Shown: positions 52,666-62,700 of the stretch, one piece after another
Numbering within the stretch: position 1 is the stretch's first letter
How the letters are laid out: each line of letters begins with the position of its first letter
Assembly: GCF_001456115.1 (NCBI RefSeq)
Contig: NZ_CP013264.1
Location: 1,754,501-1,818,500, forward strand
Direction of reading: 5' to 3'
Length of the DNA: 64,000 nt
Source of the DNA: Sphingobium baderi
Lineage (GTDB): Bacteria > Pseudomonadota > Alphaproteobacteria > Sphingomonadales > Sphingomonadaceae
Notes under the pieces: generated by a model
Seen by the model: the letters and a program-made list of their open reading frames with translations, nothing else
What the model was told of the DNA's origin: nothing
The model's database searches: none
Program-made: the position numbers and the translations under genes

Positions 52666-53435
52666 AAGCCGCGCTGGCCCTGCTTGCGCTGAGCGGCGCG
52701 CTGTTCTCCGCCATCGTGCGGGCGGAAGATGTGGCCGAGGCATCGGATGGCAGTCCGGACAGCGTTTTTCTCGATCAGATCGAAGAGGCGGCGGATGCGG
52801 GCCGGTTCGTGCAGGTTGCGGCGATGCTCAAGCGAACGCCGCAGCAGGACACACCCAGGCTGGCGGTGATCGAAGCGCAATTGCTGGCGGCCGCGGGACG
52901 GCCGGAAGCGGCATTGACGGCATTGGAAAAGGTGGAGGCGGCGGGATATCGTTCCTGCCGGTTGTCGCGGCTTGTGGGCGATCTTCTCGACCGGGGCGGG
53001 AAGGTGGAGGAGGCGGAGCCTCATCTGTTGAACGCGGTCCGCCAATGTCCCGGCACATGGCAGGGATGGGAAGCGCTGGCACTCCATTATGACCGGCGCC
53101 AGCAATGGGCCAGGAGCGGTTCGGCTTATGAAACGGCTTTCCGCCTGACGGATCGCCCGGCACGCATCGCCAATAATTATGGCGTCTCTCTGCTGCGGCA
53201 AGGGCGGGCGAAAGAGGCGGCCAATCTGTTCGCCGAAGCGGTGAGCCGGGACGGATCAAACCCTCGCTATCGCAACAATGAAGATAGCGCGCGGGCGAAA
53301 GCTGGATTGCCTTTGCGGGATGCTGTGGAACCGGTTGGGGAGGATCAGGCGCTGCGTCTGGCCGATGCCGTTCGGCGGGCGGGGCAGATGCAGGCATTCG
53401 CTGCCGGGATCGAGGAAAAGAAGGGGGAACCATGA
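52662..53435 (+). CDS. Exported TPR protein of the Tad locus
   Basis: This 257-residue protein has a signal peptide (VKAALALLALSGALFSAIVRA) and TPR-like helices: GRPEAALTALEKVEAAGYRS, GGKVEEAEPHLLNAVRQCPG, NNYGVSLLRQGRAKEAANLF. GTG 52662 overlaps the tadD stop (GTGA), with GGAGG upstream; the longer frame to 52629 lacks a signal. It is a second TPR subunit, as in other alphaproteobacterial loci, where it assists TadD. The stop overlaps cpaA by 4 bp. Confidence 0.83.
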   Translation: MKAALALLALSGALFSAIVRAEDVAEASDGSPDSVFLDQIEEAADAGRFVQVAAMLKRTPQQDTPRLAVIEAQLLAAAGRPEAALTALEKVEAAGYRSCRLSRLVGDLLDRGGKVEEAEPHLLNAVRQCPGTWQGWEALALHYDRRQQWARSGSAYETAFRLTDRPARIANNYGVSLLRQGRAKEAANLFAEAVSRDGSNPRYRNNEDSARAKAGLPLRDAVEPVGEDQALRLADAVRRAGQMQAFAAGIEEKKGEP

Positions 53436-53947
53436 CGCATATCATTCTGGCTCTGGTGACGCTGCTGTTGATCCTGGCCGCTGTGCAGGATGTTATGATG
53501 TTGCGGATTTCAAATGCCTTTCCCGTGGCGCTGATCCTCCTGTTCGGCGCGTGGGTGGCCGTTGTCGGCTTTACTGCGGCCTTGTGGTCCAACGCGCTGT
53601 CCTTCCTTGTCGTGCTGGGGATGGGGGCCTTCTTCTTTTCCCGCCAGTGGCTTGGTGGCGGCGATGTGAAATTGCTGGCGGCGAGCGCCCTGTGGTTCTC
53701 GTTCAAGGGTCTGCTGCCTCTGGTCGTCCATGTAACGATATTGGGCGGTATGCTGGCGCTGGTTTTCATCCTGTTGCGCCGGCTTGTCCCAGCCGGGAAC
53801 AAGGAGGGTGGAAATCCTGCCTTGAAAGCTAAGGGACCGATTCCCTACGGCTTGGCCATTGCCGCAGGCGTGATTGCCTGCCTGTATCTTTACGGGCCGC
53901 ATCCATCGCCTGCCGGTGGACTTCCGTCCTATATGCGAGTGAATTGA
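53432..53947 (+). CDS. cpaA: Prepilin peptidase CpaA/TadV
   Basis: This 171-residue A24-type aspartic peptidase is in the inner membrane. The two catalytic aspartates are in AVQDVMMLRISN and in GGGDVKLLAA. It has four or five helices. It cleaves the Flp prepilin and the TadE-type pseudopilins. It has no N-methylase domain, as is usual for the Tad type. It ends the machinery operon; the convergent response regulator ends 37 bp away. Confidence 0.93.
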   Translation: MTHIILALVTLLLILAAVQDVMMLRISNAFPVALILLFGAWVAVVGFTAALWSNALSFLVVLGMGAFFFSRQWLGGGDVKLLAASALWFSFKGLLPLVVHVTILGGMLALVFILLRRLVPAGNKEGGNPALKAKGPIPYGLAIAAGVIACLYLYGPHPSPAGGLPSYMRVN

Positions 53948-53984
53948 CAGGCAACGAACGTGCTCGAAGACGCAATCTTTGCGT

Positions 53985-54617
53985 TTAGTGCGTTTCTTCG
54001 GGGATCATCGAAACGATCAGTTCGGCGCGCGACTTGACGCCAAGCTTCTGGAAAATGCTGTGCAGATGGACCTTGACCGTGCCTTCGGTCAGGCCGCATT
54101 TTTCAGCAATGGCTCGATTACGCAGACCTGCGCGAATGAGTTGCGAAATTTCCTTCTCCCGTTCGGTCAGCAGGTGGACGGACTTGGGTTTCTTGCTCTT
54201 GGCATTGACGCTGTAGCGCAACGCCCTGTCCATGATCGCTGGGTCGATGCAATTTTCGCCGGCTTCGACCTTGGCGATGCAGGCGAGCAATTCCTGCGGA
54301 TCACTTTCCTTGAGCACGATACCGTTCACACCCATTGCGACCGCGGCCAGTGTCTGCGCCGGGGAAATGTAAACGGTCAGAAAGATTGCGGGCATTGAAT
54401 ATCCGCTGGCGCGCACTTCACCGAGGACGGACAGGCCGCCCCCGTCCTTCATGCTGAGGTCCAGGATGAGGATGTCGGCTTCCTTGCTCGCGACAAGTTC
54501 CATGGCTTCCCGTTCCGACTTGGCACTGCCCAGAACATCGTGGCCATTGCTTTTCAGAAATTGAGTGAGGCCATCCAGAAATATTGGATGATCGTCGACT
54601 ACGATAAGCTTGGCCAT
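53985..54617 (-). CDS. NarL-type response regulator
   Basis: This 210-residue two-component response regulator has a receiver domain with the acidic pair VVDDH, the phosphoacceptor in ILILDLSMKDG, the Thr in IFLTVYIS and Lys in VLKESD. The C-terminal LuxR-type helix-turn-helix is LTEREKEISQLIRAGLRNRA, IAEKCGLTEGTVKVHLHSIF. ATG 54617 is shared with the stop of the kinase gene upstream (TAATG). It lies between the Tad locus and the adhesin and may regulate either of them. Confidence 0.93.
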   Translation of the reverse strand: MAKLIVVDDHPIFLDGLTQFLKSNGHDVLGSAKSEREAMELVASKEADILILDLSMKDGGGLSVLGEVRASGYSMPAIFLTVYISPAQTLAAVAMGVNGIVLKESDPQELLACIAKVEAGENCIDPAIMDRALRYSVNAKSKKPKSVHLLTEREKEISQLIRAGLRNRAIAEKCGLTEGTVKVHLHSIFQKLGVKSRAELIVSMIPEETH

Positions 54618-56338
54618 TATATTGACGACCTATCTTTGGTTATAGGTATCTGAATACTTAACAGGGAGCTTTTGTCCAGTTTGTCAAAATAAGCTCTTCC
54701 TCCAATGGAAGTCAATCGCTGCGTCAGGGAACGGGACTGCACAATCAACTCCTTACCGTCGTCTGTAAGCGGGATTTCACCTTTGCGCCGTCCGGAATCA
54801 TCGCGAAATGCAATCATCAGATGGCCATCCGCGACAGATATGGCGATTGATAGCCTACGCGCCTTGGCATGTTGGACGGCGTTGGCTGCCATCTCGCGGA
54901 TGAGGAATTCGACCTGGATGGCGATGGTGCGGGATACGAGGATTTCGTCCTGATCGAAGAGCGGATGACAATCGATGCCCCATTGGCTTGAGGCGGTCAC
55001 GGCGCATTGCCTGATCCGCGCGACAAGGTCCTGCCGCTCATGCACGGTGCGGGCGCTTTCGTTCAGAAGTGCCCGCAGTTCAGCTTGCTCGCGGATGACC
55101 AGATCTTCCAGGTCTTGTATGTCTCGCGTGATGTCGATCGGCTTTTGCCCTTCAATTTGACCGCGCATCGTGGCCAGACGCATCCGCATCGCCGCCAGCG
55201 TCTGTAGCACGCTGTCATGCAGGTCGCGGCTCAATGCCTGCCGAGCCTCCGCAAAGGACCGCTCGCGCCAGGCGGAAAGGAAGTAGAAGCGCTCGAAAAA
55301 GGATTCGACGCCTTCCTGAATGGAAACCAGCTGATCGAGGGCGCCGGCGGTCCAGCCATGGCGTGTTTCGATGAGCACCGTGCCGGAAATATCTCCGGCG
55401 GCGATAGGAAAGCCGACACCATAAGCCATGCCGAAAATGCGGGATTGCGCCTCGATCAATTCCGGCACCGATCGGAAACGCAGCGTGCCTATGCTGTTTC
55501 TGACGAGCACTTCCTCCGATTGCCGGTTGAACAGGAACGGCGTGTCGGCAATCCGGGAATTCAACAGTTCCGATACGAGCGCGTCGGGCAGGCTGGGCGT
55601 ATCGCAGGCGCCGCTGTCCCATGCGAAGCAGCGCACTTCGCCGTTGTCCAGATTACGCCAGATCAGCCCGACCTTGCGCGCGTCGCCGATGCGTGACAGC
55701 TCCTCCAGCAGGGCTGAGGTAGGCAGGCTGTGCATATTGCCACCTACGGCCTGAAGCCGGTCCGCCCAATGCTGCAAGTGTCCGCGGCGCACCATCACGC
55801 CCATGAGCGCCAGCGCGCCCAAACATCCGATCAGCACGGTCGCGCCATCGATCTTGATCAATATGTCCGAACGAAATGCGTGCATCCCCCATGGCTCATA
55901 ATGATGGCGCAAGAGCACCAGCAGGATCACGCCTCCCGCGATCATGGTCGCGATCGTTCTCCCCAGCCGTTCATGCACCGCCCAGAGAAGGATGAGCGTG
56001 GCCCCCAGCGCTGGCAGTTCCAACTGTCGGAGCAGCGCAACGATCACCATCAGCAATTGGAAATCGATCAACAGGATCACCGGTCGGACGGCCATTTCGA
56101 TCCGCGTCGGCAGGAACAGGACCGCCGGGAAAAGGACTGCCCAGGCCAGAAGGGCGAACGACACATAAACCAGAGTCGGCGCCATGTCCGGATATTGGCC
56201 GCCAATGGCCTCCAGGCTCGTCTGTGCGAGGAAGGCCACGGCAATCCGCGCGACGGCCAGGATGATCATGGGCGAGCGGCTGACCCATGCCGCTATGCGA
56301 CCCAAAGTCAGTCCTGAAAGCCTTGCGAGTCGTTCCAC
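54617..56338 (-). CDS. NarX-type sensor histidine kinase
   Basis: This 573-residue kinase has about six N-terminal transmembrane helices (residues 20-190), a GAF-like cytoplasmic domain, then the HisKA_3 site LSRDLHDSVLQTL with phosphoacceptor His374. The HATPase domain has EMAANAVQHAK as N-box. The D-box is FRDDSGRRKGE rather than DDGxG, and the G2 loop is RLTSIGGRAYF, so ATP binding may be weaker. It is cotranscribed with the NarL-type regulator. Confidence 0.9.
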   Translation of the reverse strand: MERLARLSGLTLGRIAAWVSRSPMIILAVARIAVAFLAQTSLEAIGGQYPDMAPTLVYVSFALLAWAVLFPAVLFLPTRIEMAVRPVILLIDFQLLMVIVALLRQLELPALGATLILLWAVHERLGRTIATMIAGGVILLVLLRHHYEPWGMHAFRSDILIKIDGATVLIGCLGALALMGVMVRRGHLQHWADRLQAVGGNMHSLPTSALLEELSRIGDARKVGLIWRNLDNGEVRCFAWDSGACDTPSLPDALVSELLNSRIADTPFLFNRQSEEVLVRNSIGTLRFRSVPELIEAQSRIFGMAYGVGFPIAAGDISGTVLIETRHGWTAGALDQLVSIQEGVESFFERFYFLSAWRERSFAEARQALSRDLHDSVLQTLAAMRMRLATMRGQIEGQKPIDITRDIQDLEDLVIREQAELRALLNESARTVHERQDLVARIRQCAVTASSQWGIDCHPLFDQDEILVSRTIAIQVEFLIREMAANAVQHAKARRLSIAISVADGHLMIAFRDDSGRRKGEIPLTDDGKELIVQSRSLTQRLTSIGGRAYFDKLDKSSLLSIQIPITKDRSSI

Positions 56339-56757
56339 TGCGCCCTTCTCCGAGTCGTTCGTTTCGGTATCGACGGTTAACCATGACAGGTGGCGCCGAT
56401 AGTATGAAAGGTATAGATGATAAATAAAAAACTATATCTTTCGCAATATAACCAAAGTAATTTTCCTATAGCAAGTCGTTTAAAATGGTTAACAAAACTT
56501 GAATTAGCATGACTCTGGATTTGCCTTATCTTAGGATTGGATATCGGGTCAGATAAAACACTTTAATAATGATTAATCCGGGGTTGGGTGACTTTGGAAA
56601 GTCGATCCAGCGAAAGATAGCGCAAAAAGGGCAATAGCTGATCCGCTAATGCCAAAAAACGCGGCAAAATACGATCCCGACGCCTTGACGCATTCGGGTG
56701 ATTGGTTTTCCGCGCGCTGCTTTCCAGGGCCCCGCAACGACATGTTGGGGAAGTCAG
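56339..56757. other. AT-rich divergent gap between kinase and adhesin
   Basis: This 420-bp gap contains TTAACCAT at 56377-56384 and ATGGTTAA (its complement) at 56485-56492, both exact CtrA-type half-sites. The latter lies 5 bp after a TTAA. TTGGGGAA is the ribosome site of the adhesin. No gene was seen. Confidence 0.5.
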
Positions 56758-59700
56758 ATGGATTTCGAGCGCGATTGGGATGTCTCTGCAGCCGATGATC
56801 GTCAGCCAGCACTGGGCAATGAGGTGTCCGCCGCATTGCGTGTACAGATGGCGATGTCACAACCCGGCAGAATGCAGCACATCACCCCCGGGCCGGACGG
56901 CGTGGTTGTCCTGCCCGCCGGAACGGACCTGAACCAGATCCATGTGGTCGGCCGTGATCTGGTGGTGGCGTTGCCGGATGGCACCCAAATATTGATCGAG
57001 GACGGTGCGGTGTTCGTGCCACGGCTTGTTCTTGGCGACGTCGAAGTTCCCACCATCAACCTTGCCGCGCTGCTGGTCGGCGAAGAGCCGCAACCCGCGG
57101 CTGGTCCCCCACAAAGCTCCGGCGGCAATTTCGCCGGTCCTCCAGGGGACATCGGTGACCGTCATGGACTAGGCGATCTGTTGCCACCGACCGAGCTTGT
57201 CTTCACGCAGCCCGAACAGCGTGAAATCATCCCCGTCGCGCCCGACGACGACGATCAGCCGGAAGTAACGATTGTCACACCAAATCAACCGGCGGGTGTC
57301 AGCGATGCGAGCGCGAACGTTAGTGAAGCGGGGCTGGGGCCGCGCGAAGGTGAACCCGCCGGTTCCGCCTCGGCAGGCAATAGCGAGACAACTAGCGGCA
57401 CCATCGTCATTTCGTCGCAGGATCAGCCAGCGACAGTGACCATCAACGGCGTTGTTGTGACCGCCGTGGGGCAGACGATCACGACGGATATTGGTGTCCT
57501 GACCATCACGTCCATGAACAATGGGACGATCGGTTACAGCTATACCCTGACCGACAACATCATCGGCCCGCCTCCGGCCGAAATCTTCACGGTCGTGGTT
57601 ACCGACGCGGATGGCGATCAGGCCACCGCCACGCTCACCATCTTCATTGCGGACGACGTTCCGACCGCCGTCAACGATGTCGACAGCGTGACCGAGGACG
57701 GTCCCCTGGTCGCGGATGGCAACGTGCTGACGGGGGTCGGTGGCGGGGACGCCAATGGCACGGACGGCGTGGCCGATGTGCAGGGTGCCGATGGTGCGGT
57801 GGTTTCGACCACCGGCACTTTCCAGGGCAGCTATGGTGTTCTCACTCTCAACGCCGATGGCAGTTACAGCTATACGCTGGCCAATGGAAATCCGGCGGTT
57901 CAGGCGCTGGTCCCAGGCCAGACCCTGACGGAAAATTTCAACTACACCATCACCGATGGGGACGGCGACACGTCGACCGCGACGCTGACCATCACCATCA
58001 ACGGCGCGGATGACGGCGTCACGATCACAGGGCTGGATCGGGATCCGGGCGTGAACGGCGCTGAAGAGGTCGTTCTGGAAAGCGATCTGGCGGACGGCAG
58101 TTCGCCCGACGCGGCGGCGCTGACGCAGCAGGGATCCTTTTCCATCGCCGCGGCCGATGGGCTGGCGACCGTCACCATCGGTGGCGTGGCGGTGCTGTCC
58201 AATGGTGGCTTCGTGGCCGGACAGGTCATCACGACGCCACAGGGCACATTGACCATCACGGGTTTTACTCCGACCTCCGAGGCGGGGGGCGCGGTGACGG
58301 CCGGTACGTTCACCTACACCTATGTGCTGACCGACAATAGTCTGGATCACAGCACGCCGGGGGCGGACAGTCTCTTCCAGAGCTTCGACGTGGTGGCCAC
58401 CGATCGCAACGGATCGAGCGATAGTGCAACGCTGGATATCCGGATCGTCGATGATGTGCCCACGGCCCATGACGACGTAGATGGCGTCGCGGCGGGCAGC
58501 TATGGGCCGGAAGGCGGCAATGTCATTACCGGAGCGGGGACTGTATCCGGGGCTGCCGGCGCTGATGTGAAAGGCGCTGATGGGGCGGTCGTGGCGGGCG
58601 TGGCCGCAGGTGCCGGGGGAACGGCGCAGGTCGCGGCGGGAAGCGTGGGCACGGCGATTGCCGGTGCTTATGGCACGCTGACGCTCAACGCCGATGGCAG
58701 CTACAGCTATGTCCGCGCGGCGGGCACGCCAGGCGGCGTCAGCGACAGCTTCACATACACGCTGCGGGATGGGGATGGCGACCTGAGCGCCGCGACGCTT
58801 CGGATCGACATAGCCGACAGCCAGGTCGTCATCATCTCCATTCCCCGCGTGGGGGATGGAACGGTGGTCGATGAAGCCGGGCTGGACGATCCGGTCGGTT
58901 CCAACGCCGCAGCGGATGTAGAAACCACAAACGGCACGATCACCTATTCTTCACCCGATGGTCCGTCGACGATTACGATCAATGGCACGGTCGTCACCGC
59001 CCCCGGACAGACCATCGTCACCGACAAGGGCGTGCTGACGATCACCGGCCTGACGGATGGTGGGATCGACTATTCCTATACGCTGACGGACAGTACGACC
59101 GGCGACGATGTCACCGACAGCTTTCAGGTGACCATCACCGACGTCGATGGCGATAGCGCCACCGACACGCTGGTCATCACCATCCTCGACGATGTGCCGA
59201 CAGCGGCGAATGACGTCGATTCCGTGCGGGAAGACGGACCGCTGGTAGCCGACGGCAATGTCATGACGGGTTCGGGCGGCACGGACGCTAATGGGACAGA
59301 TGGCGTCGCGGATGTGCCGGGCGCGGATGGCGCGGCTGTCACGGGCATTGCCTTTGGGGGCACGGCAGGCGCTGTAGGTGCCCTGATCGCGGGCGCTTAT
59401 GGCACGCTTCAGATCGAAGCGGACGGAAGCTACCGCTATGTGCTGAACAATGGGAATGGCGTCGTTCAGGGACTGGATTCGAATCAGACCCTGACCGAAA
59501 CCTTTACCTATACGCTGACTGACGGGGATGGAGACACCTCGTCCGCGACGCTGACCATCACCATTCAGGGCCGCAATGACGGCGTGACCATTACCGGCCT
59601 TGATGGACAGGGCGCGGAAGAAACCGTCTTCGAGAATGATCTGGCCGAGGGCAGTTCGCCCGACGCGGCGGCGCTGGCCCAGACCGGCAGCTTCACCCTG

Positions 59701-62700
59701 AGCGCGTTGGACGGCGTGTCGACGATCACGGTCGGCGGCCAGTCGATCTTCGCGAACGGCGCCTTCACCGGAGCGACGATCTCCAACGCTTATGGCAGTT
59801 TGCAGATCACCGGCTTCACGCCCGTGATCGGCGCGGACGGCGATGTCATTGGCGGCGAAGTTTCCTACACCTATACGCTGAACGACAACACCCTGCTGCA
59901 CACCGGCGGCAATGACGGGAGCCTGACCGAGAGCTTCGCGGTGATCGTCACCGACACGGACGGATCGACGGACAATGCCAGCCTCGACATTCGCGTGGTC
60001 GATGACGTTCCGGTCGCGAATGACGACAGCGCGACGCAGCCCAGCGAAAATGCACCGGTGTTGATCAATGTCTTCGCCAATGACGTGGCGGGTGCGGACG
60101 GCGTCAACCTTGCCAGCGGCGTGGTTCTGGAAAGCGCCGCCGCCAAGGGCACGGTGGTCTATCAGGGCAATGGCGTCTTCCTCTATACGCCCGCAGCAGG
60201 CGCGGAGGGGCAGGACAGCTTTACCTATACGATCACGGATAGAGACGGGGATCAGTCCACGGCCACGGTGACGATCACGCTGGCGGGGGATTCGGAACCC
60301 ACGGTGCGGGTTTCCGATCTTACCGTATCGGAAGCGGGCCTGCCGGACGGGACGCAGGCAGCAAGCGATCTGGAAACCGACAGCGGCACCATGACCATCG
60401 CCACTGGCGGGGATGCGCTGGCCAAGGTTGCGGTGCAGGACAAGGATGGAAACTGGATCGACGTGACCGCGGCCACCGCCGGATCGCCGATCGTGGTGGC
60501 GGGCGCTGGCGGACAATTGACCGTTACGTCCGATGGCGCCGGGCATTACAGCTACAGCTATACGCTTACCGATAATGACCCGACCCATCCCGACAATGAT
60601 CCGGGCGATGGCGACGGCATCAGCGGCGCGGCGGATCCCAAGGCGGGCGACAGCTTTGCGGTTCGCGTGACGGACAGCGATGGGGACGTGTCGCCCACGG
60701 ATCATATCAATGTGACGGTGCTGGACGATGCGCCGACGTTGACGGTCGATGGCCAGATAAGTGTTGTGGAAGGGGCGACGGCGACGGGCACCTGGTCGCA
60801 GGTGATCGGCGCGGACCAGCCGGGGGCGAGCACGGTCGTGGTGGTGGGCGCGAACAGCTATGCCATCGGCGCGCCGATCAATACGGGGCTGGGCACGCTG
60901 ACGGTCAACGCCAATGGGACATGGAGCTTTGTGTCCAGCAACAATCTGGACAATGATCTCAATCCGTCGCTGAGCTTCACGGTGAAGGTGACGGATGTGG
61001 ACGGCGACGTGGCGCAGGACACGCAGACCATCGCCATTGCCGATGGCGCGGGGCCGGCGGCGGGCGGTCCGCTCACCCTGGCGCTGGACGACCAGAATCT
61101 GGCGGACGGGACGACGCCCGGCAACCCTGATTTTGCGTCAGGCACGGTGAGCTTCACGGCCGGATCGGATGCGCTGACGGGCTTTGCCTTTGCGGCGGGG
61201 ACCGGCGCGCTGGGCGGCGGTCTGACGTGGAACCGTGTGTCGGGCACGCTGATCGAGGGCTGGGACGGTCCTGTGGGCACCGGCACGAAGATCGTGTCGC
61301 TGGCGCTGTCGGCGCCTGCCTCTATCGGAGCGGGGCTGAACGGCACCGTGACGGTGACAGCGACGCTGCTCGACAATTATGACAGCCACCCCGGCATTAA
61401 TCTGGATGATCTGGTGGCGCTGGGCAATATCGGCGTGGTGGCATCCGATCAGGATGGCGACAGCGCCACCGCCACGGTCAACCTGACCGTGTCCGACGAT
61501 GTTCCGACGTTGATGGTCGATGGCCAGACGAGTGTTGTGGAAGGGGCGGCGGCGACGGGCACCTGGTCGCAGGTGATCGGCGCGGACCAGCCGGGCGCGA
61601 GTACGGTCGTGGTGGTGGGCGCGAACAGCTATGCCATCGGTGCGCCGATCAATACGGGGCTGGGCACGCTGACGGTCAACGCCAATGGGACATGGAGCTT
61701 TGTCTCCAGCAACAATCTGGACAATGATCTCAATCCGTCGCTGAGCTTCACGGTGAAGGTGACGGATGCGGACGGCGACGTGGCGCAGGACACGCAGACC
61801 ATTGCCATTGCCGATGGCGCGGGGCCGGCGGCGGGCGGTCCGCTCACCCTGGCGCTGGACGATCAGAATCTGGCGGACGGGACGACGCCCGGCAACCCTG
61901 ATTTTGCGTCAGGCACGGTGAGCTTCACGGCCGGATCGGATGCGCTGACGGGCTTTGCCTTTGCGGCGGGGACCGGCGCGCTGGGCGGCGGTCTGACGTG
62001 GAACCGTGTGTCGGGCACGCTGATCGAGGGCTGGGACGGTCCTGTGGGCACCGGCACGAAGATCGTGTCGCTGGCGCTGTCGGCGCCTGCCTCTATCGGA
62101 GCGGGGCTGAACGGCACCGTGACGGTGACAGCGACGCTGCTCGACAATTATGACAGCCACCCCGGCATCAATCTGGATGATCTGGTGGCGCTGGGCAATA
62201 TCGGTGTGGTGGCATCCGATCAGGATGGCGACAGCGCCACCGCCACGGTCAACCTGACCGTGTCCGACGATGTTCCGACGTTGATGGTCGATGGCCAGAC
62301 GAGTGTTGTGGAAGGGGCGGCGGCGACGGGCACCTGGTCGCAGGTGATCGGCGCGGACCAGCCGGGCGCGAGTACGGTCGTGGTGGTGGGCGCGAACAGC
62401 TATGCCATCGGTGCGCCGATCAATACGGGGCTGGGCACGCTGACGGTCAACGCCAATGGGACATGGAGCTTTGTCTCCAGCAACAATCTGGACAATGACC
62501 TCAATCCGTCGCTGAGCTTCACGGTGAAGGTGACGGATGCGGACGGCGACGTGGCGCAGGACACGCAGACCATCGCCATTGCCGATGGCGCGGGGCCGGC
62601 GGCGGGCGGTCCGCTCACCCTGGCGCTGGACGATCAGAATCTGGCGGACGGGACGACGCCCGGCAACCCTGATTTTGCGTCAGGCACGGTGAGCTTCACG

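Noticed and set aside
57169..60705. Two long minus-strand frames and many smaller ones under the adhesin
   Set aside because: They are antisense to one open plus-strand frame with clear Ig-like repeats, and the smaller ones recur with the 771-bp period of that gene.
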